From NCBI RefSeq assembly GCF_900090145.1, contig NZ_FMHI01000009.1, forward strand, positions 184,484-248,483: a DNA stretch of 64,000 bases. Reading direction: 5' to 3'. Origin of the DNA: Streptomyces sp. WMMB 322 (GTDB lineage Bacteria; Actinomycetota; Actinomycetes; Streptomycetales; Streptomycetaceae). Made by a program: the position numbers and the translations under genes. Below the pieces are notes generated by a model. It did not search any database. It worked only from the letters and a program-made list of their open reading frames with translations, and had not been told where the DNA came from. Shown one piece after another: positions 40,931 through 50,185 of the stretch; within the stretch, counting starts at the first letter, position 1; each line of letters starts with the position of its first letter.

Positions 40931-41863
40931 ATGGTCAACTCTTCTAAGCCTGTTTCGTTCGGCGAGCCCGAAGGTGTTACTGAGGGCGACTGGTTTTCGA
41001 GTCACGCAGCGTTGTACGAGCACGGACTGCACAGGAGGCCGGGGCGCGGAATATCTGGTTCGGCAGAAAAAGGAACCGACTCCATAGTGCTTTCGGGCGG
41101 CTACGTCGATGACGTCGACGAGGGTGACGTCATCCTGTACACCGGTGAGGGAAAGCAGGAGGACAATGAACTCGTAGAAGATCAATCCTGGGACTCGCCC
41201 GGGAATGCAGGCCTGGTACTTACAGCCGCCCTGGGAAAGCCGGTGCGAGTGATCGAAGGGCTTGAGATTCGCGGAGGTCGCCGTAAGAGAGTGACTGGTG
41301 GCTACAAATATCGTGGTCTCTACCGAGTCGCGGATTTTTGGACCGACATAGGTAGGGCCGGGCTTCGGATCTGCCGATTTGAGCTCCGTAAGATCACTTC
41401 CGGTGAGCAGATTCCTCGAATCCCGGCATCGCCGAAGGTAGAGGGTGATACTGACCTTGAAGCGCAAGCCCGTCGTTACATTACAAGGCAAGCACTTTCC
41501 CGGGATTCCGCAGTCGTCCGACAGGTCAAAGACATGTATGAGGGCATGTGTCAGATCTGCTCGACCCAAATTGTTGTGTCGCCTTCAGGTAAAACGTATA
41601 GCGAGGCGGCGCATATCCAGGCCTTGGGTAAGCCGCACGAGGGGCCGGATGAACTGGGCAACGTACTTTGCCTATGCCCGACTTGTCACGTGCGCTTTGA
41701 CCGAGGTGTTTTGCAGATTCAGGACGACTGGTCGGTCCTCGACACGATTCAGGGTGAGGTCGTGGCGGTTCTTCGCCGCGATGAGGGTCACGCGATTCGG
41801 CTGACCTATGTCCGACAGCACCGCTCTCGATGGTCAGATCGCCTCTCGACCGAGCGGGCTTGA
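40931..41863 (+). CDS. SRA (YDG)-HNH modification-dependent restriction endonuclease (310 aa)
   Basis: Residues 1-150 are an SRA/YDG domain, the fold that flips out modified cytosines: SIVLSGGYVDDVDEGDVILYTGEG, split as SIVLSGGYVDD and EGDVILYTGEG, then VIEGLEIRGG and KYRGLYRVADFW. Residues ~200-275 are an HNH nuclease with zinc cysteines (CQICSTQ and LCPTCHVRFD), AAHI and the NVLCLC core. SRA-HNH enzymes are type IV restriction systems that cut foreign DNA carrying 5mC or 5hmC. Codon use is clearly less GC-biased than its neighbours, a sign of transfer. No methyltransferase is adjacent, as expected for this type. Confidence 0.9.
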   Translation: MVNSSKPVSFGEPEGVTEGDWFSSHAALYEHGLHRRPGRGISGSAEKGTDSIVLSGGYVDDVDEGDVILYTGEGKQEDNELVEDQSWDSPGNAGLVLTAALGKPVRVIEGLEIRGGRRKRVTGGYKYRGLYRVADFWTDIGRAGLRICRFELRKITSGEQIPRIPASPKVEGDTDLEAQARRYITRQALSRDSAVVRQVKDMYEGMCQICSTQIVVSPSGKTYSEAAHIQALGKPHEGPDELGNVLCLCPTCHVRFDRGVLQIQDDWSVLDTIQGEVVAVLRRDEGHAIRLTYVRQHRSRWSDRLSTERA

Positions 41864-41897
41864 AAAGGCACACGAAGCAGTTGGGCGTGGAGGCGGC

Positions 41898-42024
41898 GTG
41901 CTTCAGGATGACCCCCTGCCCACCGTCGTCGCCTTCCACGCGCACCCCGACGACGAAGTCCTACTGACCGGCGGGACTCTCGCCCAGTCGGCAGCGCAAG
42001 GCCACGGGGTCATACTCTGCACAC
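41898..42024 (+). pseudogene. PIG-L deacetylase, N-terminal fragment
   Basis: From GTG 41898 the frame reads LPTVVAFHAHPDDEVLLTGG, i.e. the AHPDDE zinc motif and following TGGTLA helix of PIG-L/LmbE-type N-acetylglucosaminyl deacetylases, then a QGHGVILCT strand. Similarity stops at about 42024 where the convergent SseB-like gene begins. The catalytic rest (including the distal His pair) is missing. A deletion during formation of the patch is the simplest explanation. Confidence 0.75.
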
Positions 42025-42045
42025 CAAAGCCCTGGATGTTGGCGC

Positions 42046-42516
42046 TCAATGGCGCCTGCTGCGCCCCCCATTGGCCGCGTACGCCTCCGTCGTTGCGATG
42101 TCCGGGACGATGCCCGCCACTGGCGGCAGCACCTTGCCGTCGCCGGTGCCTGCGTCGAGTGCGACGCCGCATGGCCGACCGGCCGCGGGTACGACGAAGT
42201 CCAGGAGCTTCCAGCCCATGACCTTGCGGTGGTCCCAGGTCTGCTTGCCGTCCGTTTCGCAGGTGCCGGGCTGCCGCATGCCGATGTCGGCCTCGCTTCC
42301 GTTCTTCGCGAAGGCGGCCAGGATCTTCTCGTCGGAGAACGCGAGAAGCCAGCGGATTCCCTCGACGTCGGCGGACCAGATGCCGCCCTGGTCGTCCATC
42401 GGCACGAGCAGGGTGCGCAGACGGATGCTCCGGAGGAAGGCGGTGAACTCGGGTCCTCCGGCGGCGGCTTCTTCACGGACCTGCTTCTGGGCGGCCACCA
42501 AGTCGGTCAGTTGCAC
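42046..42516 (-). CDS. SseB-like protein (156 aa)
   Basis: Contains the SseB N-terminal pattern TAFLRSIRLRTLLVPMDDQGGIWSADVEG (in parts: TAFLRSIRL, TLLVPMDDQ, IWSADVEGIRWLLAFS) found in small actinobacterial partner proteins of secreted toxins. GTG 42516 is chosen because LTDLVAAQKQVREEAA follows; a TTG lies four codons upstream. In streptomycetes such genes often act as immunity or accessory genes for large secreted proteins; none is next to it here, so it may be an orphan left by rearrangement. Confidence 0.6.
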   Translation of the reverse strand: MQLTDLVAAQKQVREEAAAGGPEFTAFLRSIRLRTLLVPMDDQGGIWSADVEGIRWLLAFSDEKILAAFAKNGSEADIGMRQPGTCETDGKQTWDHRKVMGWKLLDFVVPAAGRPCGVALDAGTGDGKVLPPVAGIVPDIATTEAYAANGGRSRRH

Positions 42517-42822
42517 GACCGCCCCCAACCCTCTGCTGCCACTCCCGTATCAATGGGGGCATGCTGGCAGCGATACGAGGTGCCCGCAAGTATGTGCTAG
42601 TCGATGCAACGGGCGTATGAATGGGCGAACTTGGGCTGCTTGATCCCGGTTTGTTCGCCGCCGGCTTGTCCGTCCGGTGCCGAACTGTGCCGTCGGCTTC
42701 CTCCGTTCACATGCCAGCTCGGTCTCAAGGAACCCCCGGACCGCTTTGCGCAGTTGAAACCCGGGCGCAGTCACCGGTCCGGCAAACGTGGCCCGGCAAA
42801 CGACCCCCGGCACCAACCCCCG
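42517..42822. other. gap in acquired patch, no supportable gene
   Basis: About 300 bp with mosaic composition between the SseB-like gene and the convergent-side PrsW gene. Open frames on both strands show no domain. It may be a junction of the rearranged patch. Confidence 0.35.
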
Positions 42823-44760
42823 TCAGCGGACCGGGAACTGGAGCGGACCGTGCGGCGCCGTTCCTGCGCCGCCGGGCGGGCCGCCCGGTGCACCCGCAGC
42901 CGGGCCTCCCCAACCCGGGGGCCTGGGCGGACGGTAGCGGTTGAGGTTGATCGCGGCCGAGGCCGTCGCGGGCCCGGCGATGCCGTGCCGGTGCCAGAGG
43001 TGGTGCAGGAGTTCCTGCTCGCGTGCGTGGAAGTCGGGTGCGGGCGTCCCGTGGTGGGCGCGGGCCCGCAGCAACGCCAGGGACGTCGCGAAGTGCTGGT
43101 ATTCGGCGACGGTGCGGGCGCCGGTCGGCCCGTGCCTTCGCCGGGCGAGCGTGCGGGCCATCGCGCGTGCCCGCATGGAGGCCAGGCCCCACGGTTCCGG
43201 TGCCTCGAACCAGCCGGCCGCGGCGTACGCGGGAAGCGTGTCGCGCACCGTACGCAGCTCCAGCCGCCGCAACCAGATCGCCAGCCATGTGAGCGCCGTG
43301 AAGACCGGAATCATGAACAGGGCGTAGACGAACAGGAACGTGAAGTCGGGCAGGGATGCGGAGCCGTTCCAGATCGCGTGCAGCAGCGCCGCGGTCAGCA
43401 GTCCGAGGACGGGGATGAGGATGCGCAGTGTCCGTCCGAGGCTTGGCAGTGCTGCGGCGATGCCGAAGGCGATGCCGGTCAGTGCGGTGAAGAGGGGGTG
43501 CGCGAACGGGGCGACGATGATGCGTATGAAGAACGTCATGGCGGTCACCGACTCGTGCAGTGCGTCGGGGCCGAGGAGTTGGTCCTCGCCGAAGGCGGTG
43601 CCCAGGTAGAGCACGTTCTCGGTGAAGGCGAAGCCCGTTGCGGTGATGCCGGCGAGGGCGATGCCGGATATGACGCCGTTGAACTGCCGCCTGCGGAAGA
43701 GGAAGAGCAGCAGGATGGCCGCACCCTTGGCGGTCTCCTCGACGACCGGGGCGACGACGGCGGACCCCAGCACGTCCGCGCGGGACTGCGCGTCGGCGTC
43801 GGCGAAGGACGTGATGAGCCAGTTGGCGGCGAGGCTGTTGGCGAGCAGCGCGACCAGGGTCGCGGCGAACGCCCCCCAGGCGAAGGCGAAGAGATGGTTG
43901 CGCCAGGGCGTCGGCTCGACGCCGTCGATCCAGCGGAACGCGGAGACGAGCAGAGGCACCGGCAGGACGGCCAGACCGAGCCCGACGAGGAGCCCGAGCG
44001 TGCCGGTCTGCTGCCGCACGATGCCGAGGATGATCAGACCGCAGAGCGCGAGCAGCGTGATGAGCGCGAGAGCGCGCAGCGTGCGGCGGTGACGGCTCCA
44101 CCACGAGGGCGTCTCCGGCACGCGGTAGCGCCACTCGGCGGGGGAGGCTGGCATCGCCGGGAACTGGGGCTGCCGGTCCCAGGCCGGGACCGGGTGCGTG
44201 TGGGGCTGGGGCTGCGGTTGCGGCTGCTGCGTGGGCGGTTGGGACGGCGGATGCGGCTGGGGCGGGCCGTACGCGTGTGCGTACGGCTGCGGCTGCGGGG
44301 CCGGTTGTGTGGCCGGTTGCGGGGCCGGTTGCGGGGGCGGGCCGCCGTAGGGGTGCGCTTGCGCCTGTGGCTGCGGCGTCGAGTGCGGGGCGGGCTGCGA
44401 GGCGGCAGGTTCCTCCGGTGCCGGTGCCGGTGCCGGTGCCGGTGCCGGTGCTGGGGGTTGCTGCGCTGGAGCAGGGCCCGGAGCGTACGGGCCGCCTGCC
44501 GGGCGCCAGTCCGCCGCGTCCGTCGAGTGCGCCGAGTCCGCCGCGTCCGTCCCCTCAGCCGCTGCCGTCCCCGTTTCGGGTTCCGGCGTTTCCGCAGAAC
44601 CCTGCGCTTCTCTCGCGTCGGCCGCCCACGTCGCCTCCTGGCCCGTCGTGCTGCGGTCCCGCGCCGGCGGATCCGTGCCTGCCGCGTCGTGCCGCTCTGC
44701 GGAGGGGGCCTGCGCATGCGGGGGCGCGTCGCGCGCGCCGGAGGGTTCGTCGTCCACCAC
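42823..44760 (-). CDS. PrsW-family intramembrane metalloprotease (645 aa)
   Basis: Residues 1-225 are disordered: Ala/Glu-rich, then QPQPQ and PAPAPAP repeats. Residues ~230-480 hold about eight membrane helices with PrsW motifs: VVEETAKGAAILL (EExxK-type active site), FTENVLY, FAHPLFTALTGI and LHAIWNGSASLP, the zinc and catalytic positions of this class. The C-terminal 150 residues are soluble, with RARAMARTLARRRHGP and EQELLHHLWHRHGIA, then a Gly/Pro tail. PrsW cleaves an anti-sigma factor in Bacillus; the target here is unknown. ATG 44760. Confidence 0.88.
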   Translation of the reverse strand: MVDDEPSGARDAPPHAQAPSAERHDAAGTDPPARDRSTTGQEATWAADAREAQGSAETPEPETGTAAAEGTDAADSAHSTDAADWRPAGGPYAPGPAPAQQPPAPAPAPAPAPAPEEPAASQPAPHSTPQPQAQAHPYGGPPPQPAPQPATQPAPQPQPYAHAYGPPQPHPPSQPPTQQPQPQPQPHTHPVPAWDRQPQFPAMPASPAEWRYRVPETPSWWSRHRRTLRALALITLLALCGLIILGIVRQQTGTLGLLVGLGLAVLPVPLLVSAFRWIDGVEPTPWRNHLFAFAWGAFAATLVALLANSLAANWLITSFADADAQSRADVLGSAVVAPVVEETAKGAAILLLFLFRRRQFNGVISGIALAGITATGFAFTENVLYLGTAFGEDQLLGPDALHESVTAMTFFIRIIVAPFAHPLFTALTGIAFGIAAALPSLGRTLRILIPVLGLLTAALLHAIWNGSASLPDFTFLFVYALFMIPVFTALTWLAIWLRRLELRTVRDTLPAYAAAGWFEAPEPWGLASMRARAMARTLARRRHGPTGARTVAEYQHFATSLALLRARAHHGTPAPDFHAREQELLHHLWHRHGIAGPATASAAINLNRYRPPRPPGWGGPAAGAPGGPPGGAGTAPHGPLQFPVR

Positions 44761-44975
44761 TCGACAGTAACCAGGCAGGCGACGGCCCGTAGCGGAGTGC
44801 CCCGGATTGACGGACAGGGCCTGTGAACAGGGCCGTCAGCAAGGACGGAAAGGGCCGCTCGTTCACCCGTTTGGCCTGATTTGCTCCTGGATGTTCTGGT
44901 ACGGGCGTGCGTGCGGCTGTGGACCGCGTTTGCCTGGAAGCAGTGCTGTACGCCATTGGGAGTAGGAGGCTCTTC

Positions 44976-45920
44976 ATGATCTCCCAGGAGCAGATCCCCG
45001 CAGTGGTGGATCACATGATCTACGACCCTGACGGAAAGAAGATCGGCGAGGCACGTCACGTGTTCCTGGACGAACGCACGGGCGAGCCGGAGTGGGCCAC
45101 GGTCCGTACAGGTCTCTTCGGCACTCAGGAGACGTTCGTACCGATCCATGAGGGCCGCGTCGTCGGGGACAACATCGAGGTGCCCTTCCGCAGGACGAAG
45201 GTGAAGGAAGCGCCCCACATGGACGTCTCCAGGGGTCGCCTCACGGAGCAGCAGGAGCGCGAGCTCTACAGCTTCTACGGCCTGGCATGGGACGGGTCGC
45301 AGGCGGCGCCCGAGGCAGGAGGAGAGGCCCAGGGCACGGCCGCAGGCGCCGGTACCCGGACGGCCGAGGCTCCTGAGGCCGGTGCGGCCGCCGGTGCGGC
45401 GGGTGCAGCCGGAGTGGCGGGAGCCACCGGGGCGGCAGGAGAGGCTTCCACCGGTGCGACGCCCTACGCGGGCGAAGCGGCAGGTGCCGCTGCGGCGCCG
45501 GCGTCCGCCTATGCGACCGGGCAGGATGCCATGACGCGCTCCGAGGAGCATCTGCACGTCGGCACCCAGCGGTACGAGACGGGCCGTGCGCGCCTGCTGA
45601 AGTACGTCGTGACGGAGGAGGTGGAGCAGGCCGTTCCGGTGCGCCACGAAGAGGTGCGTCTCGAGCGTGAGCCCATCACCGACGCCAACCGGGAAGCCGC
45701 GATGAGCGGGCCCGAGATCTCGGAGGACAGCTACGAGGTCGTCCTTCACGACGAGCGTCCCGTCACGGAGGTCGAGGCGGTGCCCGTCGAGCGGATCCGC
45801 CTGGTCACCGAGGAGCACGTCCGTCAGGAGACCGTCCGCGGGACGGTCCGCAAGGAGCGCATCGAGGTCGAGGGAATCGACGATTCGACGGCCTACGGCT
45901 CCGGCGGGACGGCCGCCTGA
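44976..45920 (+). CDS. PRC-barrel / DUF2382 stress-related protein (314 aa)
   Basis: ATG 44976 has a perfect ribosome site TAGGAGG. Residues 5-90 are a PRC-barrel (DHMIYDPDGKKIGEARHVFLD, EVPFRRTKVKEAP). A linker of Ala/Gly repeats follows (GAAAGAAGAAGVAGATGAAGE). Residues ~195-310 are a DUF2382 domain with two RxxxYxVTEEV/VPVERIRLVTEEHVRQETVRG repeats. Such proteins occur near general stress genes (YsnF-like). Ends in a terminator shared with trmB. Confidence 0.9.
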   Translation: MISQEQIPAVVDHMIYDPDGKKIGEARHVFLDERTGEPEWATVRTGLFGTQETFVPIHEGRVVGDNIEVPFRRTKVKEAPHMDVSRGRLTEQQERELYSFYGLAWDGSQAAPEAGGEAQGTAAGAGTRTAEAPEAGAAAGAAGAAGVAGATGAAGEASTGATPYAGEAAGAAAAPASAYATGQDAMTRSEEHLHVGTQRYETGRARLLKYVVTEEVEQAVPVRHEEVRLEREPITDANREAAMSGPEISEDSYEVVLHDERPVTEVEAVPVERIRLVTEEHVRQETVRGTVRKERIEVEGIDDSTAYGSGGTAA

Positions 45921-45950
45921 CGGGACCGGCGACACAGGGAAAGGGACGGA

Positions 45951-45988
45951 ACGGTGCGGGGCAGGGTTCATGCCCTGTCCTGCACCGT
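45951..45988. terminator. bidirectional terminator between DUF2382 gene and trmB
   Basis: ACGGTGCGGGGCAGGG and CCCTGTCCTGCACCGT pair in 14 of 16 positions around TTCATG in the gap between the convergent genes. Confidence 0.7.
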
Positions 45989-46001
45989 GCCCCTGGCTGG
46001 T

Positions 46002-46892
46002 TCAGACGCGGCGGAAGAGCAGGTCGCGCACCTTGTGACCCTTCTCCAGGCCCTGGCCCTCGAAGCGCGTACGGGGGCGGATCGCCGGACGCGGCGCGAA
46101 ACCGCCGTCGAGCTGCGTGTTCTCGTACGAGGGGTGCCCGGAGAAGACGTCGAGCATCTGCTCGGCGTACGGCTCCCAGTCCGTAGCGCAGTGCACGAGC
46201 GCGCCCGAACGCAGCGGACCCGCCGCGAGATCGAGGAACTCGTGCTGGATCAGACGCCGTTTGTGGTGGCGCTTCTTGGGCCACGGGTCGGGGAAGTAGA
46301 CGCGGAGGCCGGAGAGGCACTCGGGGGCGAGCATCTCGCGGAGCAGGATGATCGCATCGCCGTTCCCGACGCGGATGTTGGTCAGCCCGCGCTCCTCGGC
46401 GAGGCGCAGCAGGTTGCCCTGCCCGGGGGTGTGCACGTCCACGGCGAGGAGGTCGGTGTCCGGTTCCGCGGCGGCCATCTCGGCCGTCGCCTCACCCATG
46501 CCGAAGCCGATCTCCAGGACGACGGGACGCTCTTCACGCCGCTGCCGTCCGGGCCGCTCCACGGAGGTCCCCGGGGTGTCCGGTGTCTCAGGCGTCTCCG
46601 GCCTTTCCCGCGTCTCCGCCCTTTCCGGCGGCTCCGAGCCGTCGGCGTCGGAGAACAGCTCGGCCAGGTCGATACGGTGCCGGCCGTCGATGTCGAAGCC
46701 CCACTTCGGCCAGAGTCGGCGCAGCGCCGCTCGCTGCCCAGCCGTGACGCGGCTGCGGCGGGGCTGGAAACTCCGGATGCGGCGCTCGTGATGGGACCCT
46801 GCCGGGTCGGCCGACGGGCCGGTGCCGTCCGGGAACATGGCAGGTTTGGCGGGTTCGGCGGGTTTCTCAGGCTTCTCAGGCTTCTCAGGCAC
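46002..46892 (-). CDS. trmB: tRNA (guanine-N7)-methyltransferase TrmB
   Basis: Makes m7G46 in tRNA. SAM-binding VLEIGFGMGEATAEMA, then the family signature YFPDPWPKKRHHKRRLIQ and DNWEPYAEQML-like DWEPYAEQMLDVF. Streptomycete leader PAGSHHERRIRSFQPRRSRVT is present. GTG 46892 is used; TACAGT lies about 10 bases before it, so the mRNA may be leaderless; an ATG at 46838 is the alternative. Two low-complexity insertions are odd: KPEKPEKPAEPAKPA at the start and ERAETRERPETPETPDTPGT before the SAM motif. Confidence 0.92.
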   Translation of the reverse strand: MPEKPEKPEKPAEPAKPAMFPDGTGPSADPAGSHHERRIRSFQPRRSRVTAGQRAALRRLWPKWGFDIDGRHRIDLAELFSDADGSEPPERAETRERPETPETPDTPGTSVERPGRQRREERPVVLEIGFGMGEATAEMAAAEPDTDLLAVDVHTPGQGNLLRLAEERGLTNIRVGNGDAIILLREMLAPECLSGLRVYFPDPWPKKRHHKRRLIQHEFLDLAAGPLRSGALVHCATDWEPYAEQMLDVFSGHPSYENTQLDGGFAPRPAIRPRTRFEGQGLEKGHKVRDLLFRRV

Positions 46893-47143
46893 AGTACGTC
46901 CACTGTAAGGGCGTGACGCACGGCCCTGAGCTGCGCTCCCGCTCTTCCCGTCCCGGGCCGCCGCCACCCCGCGCTGGCGTGCGCCGGGCCGCCGTGCCCG
47001 GCCCCTGTCTCCAGGGGGTGCGGCACTCCGCATCGCCCGCTCCGGCCCCGTCCCGGCGCTCCGGCCCCGTCCCCGCGCCCCGTCCTCCGGGCCTCCGGCT
47101 GCCCGCGTCCGCTCGTCCCGGCGTGCCTGCCCCCGTACGGGGC

Positions 47144-48481
47144 TCAGCGGGCCGCCGTCTCCAGCGCCTTCAGGGTGCTGAGCGCGCGTGAGGCCACCTC
47201 CCGGCCGATGGGCAGCGACGCCGTCGCCGCCGGGGAGGGCGCGTTGAGGACGTGCACGGCGTGCGGGCCCTCGGTGATCAGGAAGTCGTCGACGAGTGTC
47301 CCGTCGTGCAGCACGGCCTGCGCCCGCACTCCGGCGGGTGCCCGGACCAGGTCGCTCTCGGACACCTCGGGGAGCAGTCGCTGCACCGCTCTGGTGAATG
47401 CGCGTCTGGAGAGGGAGCGGTGCAACTCCCCAGCGCCGTAACGCCAGTGGCGACGCGCCATGCGCCATGTGCCGGGGTGGGTGAGGACGCCGGCGAGCTC
47501 GCGGGGACGGACCGTGCCCCAGTCGTAGCCCTCCAGCGCCAGGGCGGGCACGGCGTTCGGGCCGAGATGTACGCCGCCGTGGACGCCGCGAGTGAGGTGG
47601 ACGCCGAGGAAGGGGAAGGCCGGGTCGGGCACGGGGTACACCAGACCGCGCACCAAGTCCTCGCGGGCAGGTGCCAGTTCGAAGTACTCGCCGCGGAAGG
47701 GCACGATGCGCGCCGCCGGTTCGTCGCCTGTCAGCTGCGCGACCGTCGCGCAGTGCAGGCCCGCGCAGTTGACCATGGCGCGGGCCCGCACGACGGAGGA
47801 GGACGGCGGGCGCCCCGCGGAGCCGGCGGCGGCGTCCCGGGCTTCCACCCGGAGGGCCACGCCGGTGCCGGGGCGTCGCTGCACGGCCGTGACCTGCGAG
47901 CCGTAGCGGATCTCGGCGCCGCCGTCGCGCGCGAGCCGCGCCAGCTGTCCGGCCACCGCGCCGAAGTCGCACACACCGGTCGTGCCGACGTGGATCGCGG
48001 CCAGGCCGCGCACGTGCGGCTCCCGCTCGGTGATCTGCGCGGGGCCCAACTCCCGTACGGGGATGCCGTGTTGCCTGCCGCGCTGGATCAGCGCGTGCAG
48101 CCGGGGCAGCTCCTCGCGCTCCGTGGCCACGATGAGCTTGCCCGTCACCTCGTGCGGAATGCCGTACTCGGCGCAGAAGTCCACCATCTCCGCCGCGCCC
48201 TCCACGGCGAACCGGGCCTTGAGCGAACCGGGTCTGTAGTAGATCCCGCTGTGGATGACGCCGCTGTTGCGCCCCGTCTGATGCCGGGCCGGCCCGGGGT
48301 CCTTCTCCAGGACGACGACGCGCGTGCCCGGCGAGGCGCGGGTGATCGCGTAGGCGGTGGACAGGCCGACGATGCCGCCGCCGACGATCACGACGTCGCA
48401 GTCGTAGCCGGGGCGGGAGCCGCCGCCGCGGGAACGGGCACGGCGGGAGCCGCCGGGCGTCGCGGGCGCCGGCTTCTGCAT
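47144..48481 (-). CDS. lhgO: L-2-hydroxyglutarate oxidase-like FAD enzyme LhgO
   Basis: FAD-dependent oxidoreductase of the DAO fold. GYDCDVVIVGGGIVGLSTAYAI is the dinucleotide-binding start; ARHQTGRNSGVIHSGIYYRPGS (in parts: QTGRNSGVIHSGIYY) and FRGEYFEL are hallmark segments of L-2-hydroxyglutarate dehydrogenase/oxidase. It oxidises L-2-hydroxyglutarate to 2-oxoglutarate. ATG 48481 follows GGGGAGAG; the first 22 residues are Arg/Ser/Gly-rich. Confidence 0.9.
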   Translation of the reverse strand: MQKPAPATPGGSRRARSRGGGSRPGYDCDVVIVGGGIVGLSTAYAITRASPGTRVVVLEKDPGPARHQTGRNSGVIHSGIYYRPGSLKARFAVEGAAEMVDFCAEYGIPHEVTGKLIVATEREELPRLHALIQRGRQHGIPVRELGPAQITEREPHVRGLAAIHVGTTGVCDFGAVAGQLARLARDGGAEIRYGSQVTAVQRRPGTGVALRVEARDAAAGSAGRPPSSSVVRARAMVNCAGLHCATVAQLTGDEPAARIVPFRGEYFELAPAREDLVRGLVYPVPDPAFPFLGVHLTRGVHGGVHLGPNAVPALALEGYDWGTVRPRELAGVLTHPGTWRMARRHWRYGAGELHRSLSRRAFTRAVQRLLPEVSESDLVRAPAGVRAQAVLHDGTLVDDFLITEGPHAVHVLNAPSPAATASLPIGREVASRALSTLKALETAAR

Positions 48482-48691
48482 GGCTCTCCCCGGTGTGGTG
48501 CTGGAGACGCTTGACGTGTCGTGCGGGTGCGTTCTGCCCGTCGGGGGCGTGTGGGCGGGCACGTCATCCATCATGAACCGCGCCACTGACAACATGCTGC
48601 GACGCAGGTCACGATGTCATCGCGCCCTGCCGGGCGCCACCCCCGCCCAGGCAGTACCCGCTCAGGCGGTACCCGCACCCGGCGCCCGTTC

Positions 48692-50185
48692 TCACGCCGG
48701 CGCGGCCAGCAGCGGACGCGCCTGCTCCCTCAGCTCCGCCACGCGCGGCTCGTCCCCGTACGGTTCGAGCCGGTTCAGCAGGTCGCGTACGTACTCGGTG
48801 GTGCGCGCCGACGAGATGCGGCCCGCCACCTCGACCGCGCGGGCGCCGGCCGCGCACGCAGCGTCCAGGTTGCCCGACTCCAGTTCGGCGACGGCCGATA
48901 CGACCAGGCGCAGGCCGTGCGACCGTACGAACTCCTCAGTCGGCTTCGAGAGGGCCTTCTCCGTGAAGCGGCGCACCTGGCGCGGTGCCTTCAGATCGCG
49001 GTAGCACTCGGCGGCGTCTGCCGCGAGGCGGTCGTAGGAGTAGAAGTCCAGCCAGGAGGGGTCGGCGTCGCCTTCACGCGCCCGCTCCAGCCAGCTCTCC
49101 GCGGCGGACAGGGCGGCGCCGCAGGCGTGGGAGTCGTCTGCCTTGGCGTGTGCGCGGGCCTCGACGAGGCGGAAGAAGCTCATGGTGCGTGCGGTGGCCA
49201 GGCCGCGGTTGCGTTCCACGGCGGCCTGCGCGAGGTCGACGCCCTCGTCGGCGAAGCCCCGGTAGGTCGCCTGGAGTGACATGGAGGCCAGTACGTAACC
49301 GCCGAGGGGGACGTCGGCGGCGGCGCGGGCGAGCCGCAGGGCCTGGATGTAGTACCGCTGTGCGGCCTCCTGCTGCCCCGTGTCGAAGGCCATCCAGCCT
49401 GCGAGGCGCGTGAGTTCGGACGTCGCGCCGAAGAGGGAACGGCCGACCTCGTCGGTGTACGCGCCGAGGAGTAATGGTGCCGCGTCCACGCGCAGGCACT
49501 CCGGCACCATCGACGAACGCCAGTCGCCGCCGCCGTACTTGGAGTCCCAGCGGCGGGCCTCGTCGGCGGCCTCGCGCAGCTTCGCGACGTCGGTGTGCCC
49601 GACGCGCAGCGGCGACGCGAGTTCCGAATCCCCCGCACCGTCAGAGCCGTTGGCGGCGCCGTCGGCTCCCGGGCCGGCTCCTGTGCCCGACGCGGCGGCG
49701 GTCTCCGGGTCGCGGGCGACCGAGCTGTCTGCCGGGGTTATCAGCCAGCGGGACGCGGGCGTCGCGTACGCACTGACCGCGAAGGACCCCGCGAGCGACT
49801 GCCAGATGCCGCCTCCGCCGCGCCGGCCGCCGTGCAGATCCAGACGGTAGAGGTCGGTGGCGGCCTTCACGGCGGCCCGCACGTCGCGCGGGAAGGCGAG
49901 GCCGACCTCGGGCGCGGGGTCGGCGTCGGCGAGACCGATCTCGTGCAGCGGCACCGGGCGGCCGAGCTTGCTGCCGATCGCCGCGGCGATCAGGTGCGGC
50001 GCGGCACCCTGCGGGACCATCCCCTTGGAGACCCAGCGGGCGACGGACGTCTTGTCGTAGCGGAGCGTCAGACCGCGCTGGGCACCCAAGTCGTTGACCC
50101 TGCGGGCGAGTCCGGCGTTGCTGATTCCTGCGAGGGCGAGAACGGTGCCGAGTTTCTCATTCGGCCCGCGTGGCTCCCTGGACAT
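48692..50185 (-). CDS. NsdA-like TPR regulator (497 aa)
   Basis: Starts GPNEKLGTVLALAGISNAGLARRVND, an N-terminal helix-turn-helix-like segment, then RWVSKGMVPQGAAPHLIAAAIG. The middle and C-terminal part (from about 230) are TPR-type helices (AAQRYYIQALRLARAAADVP, AAESWLERAREG, VRRFTEKALSKP). This combination matches NsdA and its paralogues, which repress antibiotic production and sporulation in Streptomyces. A 30-residue Gly/Ala/Asp insertion (ASGTGAGPGADGAANGSDGAGD region) sits in the middle. I cannot tell nsdA from a paralogue without neighbours to compare. Confidence 0.75.
   Translation of the reverse strand: MSREPRGPNEKLGTVLALAGISNAGLARRVNDLGAQRGLTLRYDKTSVARWVSKGMVPQGAAPHLIAAAIGSKLGRPVPLHEIGLADADPAPEVGLAFPRDVRAAVKAATDLYRLDLHGGRRGGGGIWQSLAGSFAVSAYATPASRWLITPADSSVARDPETAAASGTGAGPGADGAANGSDGAGDSELASPLRVGHTDVAKLREAADEARRWDSKYGGGDWRSSMVPECLRVDAAPLLLGAYTDEVGRSLFGATSELTRLAGWMAFDTGQQEAAQRYYIQALRLARAAADVPLGGYVLASMSLQATYRGFADEGVDLAQAAVERNRGLATARTMSFFRLVEARAHAKADDSHACGAALSAAESWLERAREGDADPSWLDFYSYDRLAADAAECYRDLKAPRQVRRFTEKALSKPTEEFVRSHGLRLVVSAVAELESGNLDAACAAGARAVEVAGRISSARTTEYVRDLLNRLEPYGDEPRVAELREQARPLLAAPA

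Noticed and set aside
42604..44826. 740-codon plus-strand ORF opposite the PrsW gene
   Set aside because: Low-complexity Gly/Arg/Glu mirror frame; the minus-strand gene has clear membrane helices and PrsW motifs.
45139..45971. Minus-strand ORF across the DUF2382 gene (from 44034)
   Set aside because: Mirror frame of a gene with a perfect ribosome site and PRC/DUF2382 domains.
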